A stretch of 64,000 nucleotides of DNA, from assembly GCA_025059535.1 (NCBI GenBank), contig JANXCX010000009.1, forward strand, positions 1 to 64,000, in the 5' to 3' direction. Positions 58,731 through 64,000 of the stretch are shown in pieces. Under the pieces are notes generated by a model that searched no databases, was not told where the DNA came from, and saw nothing but the letters and a program-made list of their open reading frames with translations. Origin of the DNA: Bacteroidia bacterium. GTDB lineage: Bacteria > Bacteroidota > Bacteroidia > SpSt-205. How positions within the stretch are numbered: the stretch's first letter is position 1; the number at the start of each line of letters is the position of its first letter. A program made the translations under genes and the position numbers.

Positions 58731-60137
58731 TCAGGCCATTTGTCCCGCTGCTCGGAAGAAGGGAATAACATCGCGCACATTTGTAAGGCCTGTGAGGAAG
58801 AGCAATAGGCGTTCTAGACCTAAACCAAATCCACTATGCGGCACACTGCCATAGCGGCGAATGTCTAAGTAGCCTTTGTAGGGAAAAAGGTCCATGCCCA
58901 GCTCCTGCATGCGCCGTACGAGCACGTCGTACCGCTCCTCCCGCTGCGAGCCGCCGATTATTTCGCCGATACGAGGGAAAAGCACATCAAATGACGCTAC
59001 GGTAGCGCCATCTTCGTTCTGGCGCATGTAGAAGGCCTTTATCGCACGCGGGTAGTTATATACCATCACAGGCTTACGTGCGTACTCTTCCACTAAGTAC
59101 CGCTCGTGTTCTGCCTGAAGGTCACTGCCCCAGCTTACGGGAAAGGTGAAATTCTTACCACTTTTTTGGAGGATTTCTATGACTTCCGTATAGGAGAGGC
59201 GGAGGAAAGGTGCTTGGACTACTGCTTCTATTTCAGGTAGGAGATTTGGCTCATAGCGCTCGGCTAAAAAGGCTAATTCTTCGGTATAGTGAGTGAGGGC
59301 ATAGCGGGCTAGGAACTTGAGAAAGTCCTCGGCTAAGTCCATCGTGGCCGCCAGGTCATAGAAGGCCATTTCGGGCTCTATCATCCAGAATTCGGCCAGA
59401 TGGCGGGGGGTATGGGAGGGCTCTGCCCGGAAGGTAGGCCCGAAGGTATAGACTTTCCCTAGGCCCATCGCTAAGAGTTCCGCTTCCAATTGTCCGCTTA
59501 CGGTGAGGTAAGCGGGCCGTCCGAAGAAATCCCGCTCATAGGCTACCTGACCGTCGGGGCGCTTGGGCACCTGAGCTAAAGGCAGGGTAGTTACGCAGAA
59601 AAGCTGGCCCGCCCCTTCACAATCGGAGGGCGTGAGAATAGGCGTATGTACATATACGAAACCCCGCGTTTGAAAGTACTCATGGATAGCGAAAGAGATA
59701 CCGCTCCGCAGGCGAAAGACGGCCTGAAAGGTACGCGTGCGGGCGCGTAGGTGGGCAATCTCCCGAAGAAACTCTAGGGAATGTGCCTTTTTCTGAAGGG
59801 GGTAGGTAGTGGGATCCGCTGGTCCATAGAGGTGGTAGCGCTCCGCTTGAAGCTCCAAAGGCTGGGGGCGATCGGGCGTAGGTACCAGCAGCCCGGCTAT
59901 TTCTACCGCCGCCCCCGTGTGAAGCTCTGCCTCTATGCGCTCGCGCGGCACCCGATCGTGAGCAAAAACTACCTGTAAAGCCCGAAGCGTAGAGCCATCC
60001 TGCAGTTCTACAAAGCTTACCGTGCGGGTGGTACGACGCGTGCGTACCCAGCCACGGACCACGCAGGGTTCAGCCTGCCTCGGAGGAGATAAGAAGAGCT
60101 CCGCCAGCGTCTTTCCCGGCACCGACGCCACTGCCAT
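58731..60137 (-). CDS. asnS: Asparaginyl-tRNA synthetase
   Basis: Class IIb aminoacyl-tRNA synthetase. I start it at the ATG at 60137 (MAVASVPGKTL), giving 468 residues, because the upstream in-frame ATG at 60152 lies across the promoter box. The N-terminal OB fold has CVVRGWVRTRRTTRTVSFVE. Motif 2 is FGPTFRAEPSHTPRHLAEFW and motif 3 GFGLGLERLLLFLTGL. The AsnRS-type rather than AspRS-type residues are suggested by PHSGFGLG and MIEPEMAF. Confidence 0.95.
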   Translation of the reverse strand: MAVASVPGKTLAELFLSPPRQAEPCVVRGWVRTRRTTRTVSFVELQDGSTLRALQVVFAHDRVPRERIEAELHTGAAVEIAGLLVPTPDRPQPLELQAERYHLYGPADPTTYPLQKKAHSLEFLREIAHLRARTRTFQAVFRLRSGISFAIHEYFQTRGFVYVHTPILTPSDCEGAGQLFCVTTLPLAQVPKRPDGQVAYERDFFGRPAYLTVSGQLEAELLAMGLGKVYTFGPTFRAEPSHTPRHLAEFWMIEPEMAFYDLAATMDLAEDFLKFLARYALTHYTEELAFLAERYEPNLLPEIEAVVQAPFLRLSYTEVIEILQKSGKNFTFPVSWGSDLQAEHERYLVEEYARKPVMVYNYPRAIKAFYMRQNEDGATVASFDVLFPRIGEIIGGSQREERYDVLVRRMQELGMDLFPYKGYLDIRRYGSVPHSGFGLGLERLLLFLTGLTNVRDVIPFFRAAGQMA

Positions 60138-60141
60138 AGGA

Positions 60142-60149
60142 CAAAAGTA
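60142..60149 (-). promoter_or_regulatory. -7 promoter box of asnS
   Basis: The minus-strand octamer TACTTTTG is an exact match four bases before the ATG at 60137. It shares a 49-base divergent region with the SCP2 promoter. Confidence 0.7.
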
Positions 60150-60173
60150 CATAAACCAACATCGCTAAATTCC

Positions 60174-60181
60174 TACCTTTG
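60174..60181 (+). promoter_or_regulatory. -7 promoter box of the SCP2 gene
   Basis: TACCTTTG is an exact match five bases before the ATG at 60187. It is divergent from the asnS promoter, with 24 bases between the two boxes. Confidence 0.7.
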
Positions 60182-60186
60182 GAGCG

Positions 60187-60483
60187 ATGTCACTTGAAGA
60201 GCTGCTTGCGGCTATCCGAGGGCGCGTGGAACGTGCTACGGATGTGCGTGGTACCGTCCAATTCGTTGTAGATGGGGATAAGTTTATTTTCGTGGACCCT
60301 ACCGTTACGCCCCCCGTGGTCGTTCCCGAAGCTAAACCCGCCGACTGTACCATCAGGCTAAGCGGGGAGACGTTTGCAGACATTCTTTCTGGCAAGACTT
60401 CTCCTGCTATGGCCTTCATGTTCGGCAAAATCAAGGTAGAGGGTAGCATGGGCGTGGCTATGGCTATCAGTAGGATTCTCTAA
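60187..60483 (+). CDS. SCP2 sterol-binding domain protein
   Basis: 98-residue single-domain protein like the sterol carrier protein 2 fold, which holds fatty acids, acyl-CoAs or other lipids in a hydrophobic tunnel. Typical features are VQFVVDGDKFIFVDPT, DCTIRLSGETFADILSGKTS and the C-terminal FGKIKVEGSMGVAMAISRIL. It overlaps the thioesterase gene by one base (TAATG), and the pair probably works on acyl groups together. Confidence 0.9.
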   Translation: MSLEELLAAIRGRVERATDVRGTVQFVVDGDKFIFVDPTVTPPVVVPEAKPADCTIRLSGETFADILSGKTSPAMAFMFGKIKVEGSMGVAMAISRIL

Positions 60484-60848
60484 TGCGTCTCCTTTACGCA
60501 CCAGGAGCCCAAAAGCGCTACAAAACCGAAGTACTTCCTGATAAGGTTGCCCAGTTTCATGGGCAAGTAGTCCATCCCTACTATGCTACGTTCGCCTTAG
60601 CCCAGGATGCGGAGTGGGCCTGCCGCCTTTTCGTACTGGATATGAAGGAGGAGGATGAGGAAGGCATAGGCACTTACATCTCCGTGCACCATATCGCCCC
60701 TGCCCCCGTAGGCGCGGCGGTAGAAATAGTAGCTACCCTTCTCTGGGTGCGTGAGCAGACCATCCACTGCGCCTATGAGGTTTTTTGGGAGGGGCGGCGA
60801 ATAGCTTACGGCGAGCAAACGCAAAAAATAATCCCTAAAAGGCGTTAA
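60483..60848 (+). CDS. Hotdog-fold thioesterase resembling fluoroacetyl-CoA thioesterase
   Basis: 121-residue single hotdog domain. It resembles the FlK family: the segment ATFALAQDAEWACRL keeps the Thr and Glu positions, and GTYISVHHIAPAPVG keeps the candidate His. The natural substrate is an acyl-CoA or acyl-ACP, not necessarily fluorinated; FlK-like proteins are widespread and mostly uncharacterised. Coupled to the SCP2 gene and followed by the S41 protease gene ten bases later. Confidence 0.75.
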   Translation: MRLLYAPGAQKRYKTEVLPDKVAQFHGQVVHPYYATFALAQDAEWACRLFVLDMKEEDEEGIGTYISVHHIAPAPVGAAVEIVATLLWVREQTIHCAYEVFWEGRRIAYGEQTQKIIPKRR

Positions 60849-60858
60849 ATTAGTACCA

Positions 60859-62511
60859 ATGAAACTACGCTGGGTGGGGTGGATAGGCGCCGTTCTAGCT
60901 GTAGGGCTTGCCTTCTTCCTCTTAGGTTTCCGATGGCGTGAAGGGCCTCAAAAGGTCCAAGGGGATGATCTACGTAAGCTCCAGCTTATTATAGAGCTTG
61001 TGGAGCGCTTCTACTATCGCCCTATTACGCAGGAGGAGCTTGTGCGCAAAGCCATAGACGGCCTTTTTGCTAAATTGGATCCCCATTCCTTCTATATCCC
61101 GCGAGAAATTCAGCAGCAGGAGGAAGCCGAAATGTCTGGGGGCTTTGAGGGCATCGGCATAGAGTTTCAGATTATAGACGATACTATTCAGGTAGTCGCC
61201 CCCATCCGAGGAGGGCCCAGTGAGCTTTTGGGGATTCAATCCGGGGATCGTATCGTGGAGATAGATGGTCGGAATGTAGCTGGAAAAGGGATTACCAATC
61301 AGGAGGTGATTCGGCTTCTGCGCGGCCGAAAGGGCACAAAAGTCCGGGTAAAAATCTATCGGCCTGGGGAAGAGGGGCTTCTGGAATTTGAGATCACGCG
61401 CGACAAAATTCCTCTCCATGCCGTACCTTTTGCAGGCAAGATAGGGGAGGTGGGCTACATTCGGCTTACACGCTTTTCCGAGACAAGTCATGAGGAATTT
61501 CGGAAAGCGGTCCTTGACCTAAAGCGGCAGGGCGTGCGAGGTATAATCCTAGACCTGCGGGGGAACCCCGGCGGCTACCTCCACATCGCCCAGCGCATAG
61601 CCGACGAATTCCTGCCTGAAGGGAGGAAAATCGTCTATACCCAAGGCCGCGTGCCCGAAAGTAACTCTACCTACATAGCCACAAGCTACTACAATAGCTA
61701 CGAAAAAGGGCCGCTTATTATCATGATAAGCCCCTATAGCGCTTCGGCTAGCGAGATTATAGCGGGCGCTACCCAAGACTGGGACCGCGCGCTTATCGTG
61801 GGTCAGCGCTCTTTCGGTAAAGGTGTGGTCCAGACCCAGCGCTACCTACCAGATAGCTCAGCTGTACGAATTACTTTCTCGCGGTACTTCACCCCCAGTG
61901 GCCGTTGCATACAAAAGCCTTTTGAAAATGTAAGCAATGAAGTGTATGAGCGGGAGATTCGCGAACGCTTTGAGCGTGGCGAGCTAATGGACGAGGATAA
62001 AATCACCCTCCCTGAGTCCCTCAAATATGTAACAGCGTCTGGACGAGTTGTATACGGCGGGGGCGGTATCATACCCGATGTGTTCCTGCCGTTAGATACT
62101 ACGGATCGCATTAGCCCTTGCGCGCGCAGCGCCCAAAGCAAAAATATTTACCTCCTTACCGCTCAGGCTTACATTCAAAACAACCCGCAGCTACGCAACC
62201 GCTATCAATCCGCTGAAGAGTTTGCCCAAAACTTTCGCGTAGATAAGGAGCTTTGGGGCCTATTTGAACGAAAAGCCAAGGAGCGCGGCCTAAATTGCAC
62301 CTACACGGCCGATAGTGTACGGCGCGATGTGGAATGGTATCTGCGGGCTTTTGTAGGCCGCCTTCTCTTAGGCGAAGAGGCGCGCATACGGGTAGAAATG
62401 GAGCGCGATGCAGAGCTGCGTAAAACGCTCCGCCTTATGCCTCTTGCAGAGGAGCTAGAGCAAACCGGCCGAATAGACAAGAATCGCTATAAAGCCCTCC
62501 TAAGCGAATGA
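60859..62511 (+). CDS. Carboxy-terminal processing protease (S41 family)
   Basis: Periplasmic tail-specific protease of 550 residues. A single N-terminal membrane segment (MKLRWVGWIGAVLAVGLAFF) is followed by a PDZ domain (GGFEGIGIEFQIIDDTIQVV, GIQSGDRIVEIDG) and the protease core. The catalytic Ser lies in SPYSASASEIIAGA and the Lys in VGQRSFGKGVVQTQ. A Cys-containing C-terminal helical domain follows. A near-consensus box (TAAATTAG, 60846-60853) overlaps the previous stop and ends five bases before the start. Coupled to the helicase gene by ATGA. Confidence 0.94.
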   Translation: MKLRWVGWIGAVLAVGLAFFLLGFRWREGPQKVQGDDLRKLQLIIELVERFYYRPITQEELVRKAIDGLFAKLDPHSFYIPREIQQQEEAEMSGGFEGIGIEFQIIDDTIQVVAPIRGGPSELLGIQSGDRIVEIDGRNVAGKGITNQEVIRLLRGRKGTKVRVKIYRPGEEGLLEFEITRDKIPLHAVPFAGKIGEVGYIRLTRFSETSHEEFRKAVLDLKRQGVRGIILDLRGNPGGYLHIAQRIADEFLPEGRKIVYTQGRVPESNSTYIATSYYNSYEKGPLIIMISPYSASASEIIAGATQDWDRALIVGQRSFGKGVVQTQRYLPDSSAVRITFSRYFTPSGRCIQKPFENVSNEVYEREIRERFERGELMDEDKITLPESLKYVTASGRVVYGGGGIIPDVFLPLDTTDRISPCARSAQSKNIYLLTAQAYIQNNPQLRNRYQSAEEFAQNFRVDKELWGLFERKAKERGLNCTYTADSVRRDVEWYLRAFVGRLLLGEEARIRVEMERDAELRKTLRLMPLAEELEQTGRIDKNRYKALLSE

Positions 62512-64000
62512 GCCCAAAATGGGCCGATGGACTTGATGCCCAGCAGCGCCACGCCGTAGCCCACCCTGTAGGCCCGATAATCGTGCTAGCGGGGGCTGGT
62601 AGCGGTAAAACGCGCGTACTTACCCATCGCATCGCTTTTCTCTTAGACCAGGGCGTATCCCCCGCCCATATCCTAGCCCTTACGTTTACCAACAAAGCGG
62701 CCGATACTATGCGAGAGCGGCTGCGTAGCCTCGTAGGGCCCATCGCCGAGTCGGTAAGTATGGGCACCTTTCACAGCCTCTTTGCTCGATGGCTACGACG
62801 CGAGCTTACCGGCCAGCCCGTCGCCCATAACTTCGTTATCTACGACGAAGAGGACAGTCGCGCCGTGCTACGCAACCTCCTGCGCGAAACAGGCGGAGAC
62901 CCCCGCGAAGCCCCCCGCATCCGCAGCCTAATCAGCCGCTGGAAAAATGAAGGCCTCTCCTGGGAGGACCTAAACCCCCGTCTACCCTTAGAACGCTGGG
63001 CCGCCCAACTTTTCCCCAAATACCAAGCGCGCCTGCGTGCAGCTAACGCCTTGGACTTTGACGACCTTCTCTTAGAAACCGAGCGGCTTTTCCTGCGCGA
63101 GCCAGCCGTCCTTCAGCGCTACCAAACCCAGATCCAACACATCCTTGTGGATGAATATCAGGACACCAACCCCCTTCAATACCGTATTCTGCGCCTCCTC
63201 GCCTCTAAACACCGAAGCCTTTTTGTAGTAGGTGATGATGCGCAAAGCATTTACCGCTTTCGCGGCGCCGATATTCGCAACTTTCGCTACATGGAGCGCG
63301 ACTTTGCCCCTGTAACGCTCCTGCGGCTAGAACGCAACTACCGCTCCACCCCTCAGATTCTCAATTCCGCCAATGCTCTCCTCCACCACAGCCGAGAGCT
63401 ATATAGCAAAAAGCTTTATACTCATAATCCCGATGGGCCCAAACCGTTTGTATATGAGGCCTCTCTCACCTCGCGCGAAGAGGCGCTCTTCACTGTTCAA
63501 AAGATTCGCGAAGAACTGCTGCGCTACCACTTAAACTACGGCGATTTTGCCATCCTTTACCGTATCAATGCCTACGCCCGCGTCTTTGAAGAAGAGCTCT
63601 TAGCTGCGCGGATTCCCTATCGCTTAGTAGGGGGGCTTTCCTTCTACCAGCTTGAAGAAGTGAAGCACTTTTTGGCCTTCCTCCGCTTCATTGTCAATCC
63701 CGCAGACGATCAGGCGATCCTGCGCATCTCCCAGGTGCTGGGCGAAAAGATCGGCGAAACTACCCTCCATCGCCTTCAGGAGGTAGCCAGCGAGGTTCAA
63801 GAGCCTATTTGGACCAGCTGGGAAAAAGCCCTTTTCACCTTACGGGAACCTCAACGAAAAGCCGTTCAGCAGTTTTTCCAGCGCCTAGCTAGGCTACGCC
63901 AGGAAGTGATAGACCTTCCCTTAGGCGAGCTAGTGGAAAAAGTGCTGGAGTACAGCCAATTGCGGCTCTATTACGCTCAGGATACGCGCGCAGCCGAGCG
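62508..64000 (+). CDS. UvrD/PcrA-family DNA helicase (3' part outside window)
   Basis: Superfamily 1A 3'-5' helicase for repair and replication-conflict removal. The frame starts at the ATG at 62508 (MSPKWADGLDAQQRHAV) and remains open at the right edge; about 497 residues are visible. Motifs are I LAGAGSGKTRVLTHRI, Ia LALTFTNKAADTMRER, II ILVDEYQDTN, III FVVGDDAQSIYRFRGAD and IV ERNYRSTPQILN. PcrA and UvrD cannot be told apart from this half. Confidence 0.95.
   Translation, partial: MSPKWADGLDAQQRHAVAHPVGPIIVLAGAGSGKTRVLTHRIAFLLDQGVSPAHILALTFTNKAADTMRERLRSLVGPIAESVSMGTFHSLFARWLRRELTGQPVAHNFVIYDEEDSRAVLRNLLRETGGDPREAPRIRSLISRWKNEGLSWEDLNPRLPLERWAAQLFPKYQARLRAANALDFDDLLLETERLFLREPAVLQRYQTQIQHILVDEYQDTNPLQYRILRLLASKHRSLFVVGDDAQSIYRFRGADIRNFRYMERDFAPVTLLRLERNYRSTPQILNSANALLHHSRELYSKKLYTHNPDGPKPFVYEASLTSREEALFTVQKIREELLRYHLNYGDFAILYRINAYARVFEEELLAARIPYRLVGGLSFYQLEEVKHFLAFLRFIVNPADDQAILRISQVLGEKIGETTLHRLQEVASEVQEPIWTSWEKALFTLREPQRKAVQQFFQRLARLRQEVIDLPLGELVEKVLEYSQLRLYYAQDTRAAE

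Noticed and set aside
1-64000. tRNA genes, CRISPR arrays, insertion sequences or prophage
   Set aside because: No cloverleaf-sized gap, spaced direct repeats, transposase or phage gene was seen in any intergenic region.

Overview
The window reads as a compact chromosomal segment of a free-living bacterium of the phylum Bacteroidota. The main signs are a str-S10 ribosomal operon in which fusA runs straight into rpsJ without tuf; secreted proteins ending in type IX secretion (T9SS) sorting domains of both type A and type B; SprB-like repeats; a Bacteroidota-style PurM, MCE protein and ATP synthase a subunit; and the phylum's -7 promoter element TAnnTTTG. No Shine-Dalgarno sequence is obvious at the starts I checked. 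By eye the DNA is moderately GC-rich. I cannot place the organism below phylum; a deep or thermophilic lineage is possible but unproven.

Layout. Positions 1-8853 (minus) hold rplX to rpsL of the str-S10 operon. Positions 8888-13968 (minus) carry a transketolase split into two genes, folK, a TPR lipoprotein, pyrB and miaA. Positions 14031-18861 carry a START-like protein, a small outer-membrane protein, ubiX, comM, an rRNA methyltransferase-like gene and a flavin reductase. Positions 19065-27680 (plus) hold a T9SS cargo protein, ruvX-def, an O-antigen ligase, a TlpA-like lipoprotein, era, a PIN/NYN-like protein, fabI and purB. Positions 27653-32242 (minus) hold a SirB1-like protein, purM, an MCE protein, atpE, atpB and an AtpI-like gene. 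Next come a 1287-residue subtilase (32311-36174), uvrA, a HAD phosphatase and a glycosyltransferase. A long co-oriented run (40538-47573) carries a TolB-like lipoprotein, a DUF1460 amidase, truA, rpoN, an FHA protein, dnaA, nuoC and rsmA. groES-groL, a rhomboid protease, a 1783-residue T9SS type B protein, a minus-strand nuoI-led cluster, asnS, an SCP2/thioesterase pair, a carboxy-terminal protease and the start of a UvrD/PcrA helicase finish the window.

The genome is very dense. Most neighbours overlap by 1-30 bases, two same-strand pairs overlap out of frame by more than 100 bases, and the longest non-coding stretch is about 200 bases (18862-19064). There are no tRNA or rRNA genes, insertion sequences, CRISPR arrays, prophage or recognisable defence islands.

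The strongest unexplained pattern is transcriptional. Fourteen transcription units have an exact TAnnTTTG box 2-11 bases before the start codon, so many mRNAs are probably leaderless or nearly so. In two cases the stop codon of the upstream gene is itself the first bases of the promoter box. Other points worth a look are a roughly 50-residue insertion and a lost GXXG loop in ribosomal protein S3, a degenerate GTP-specificity motif in Era, a terminator nested against a promoter before ruvX, a CIRCE-like inverted repeat before groES, and the scattering of complex I and ATP synthase genes. I found no clear new multi-gene system.
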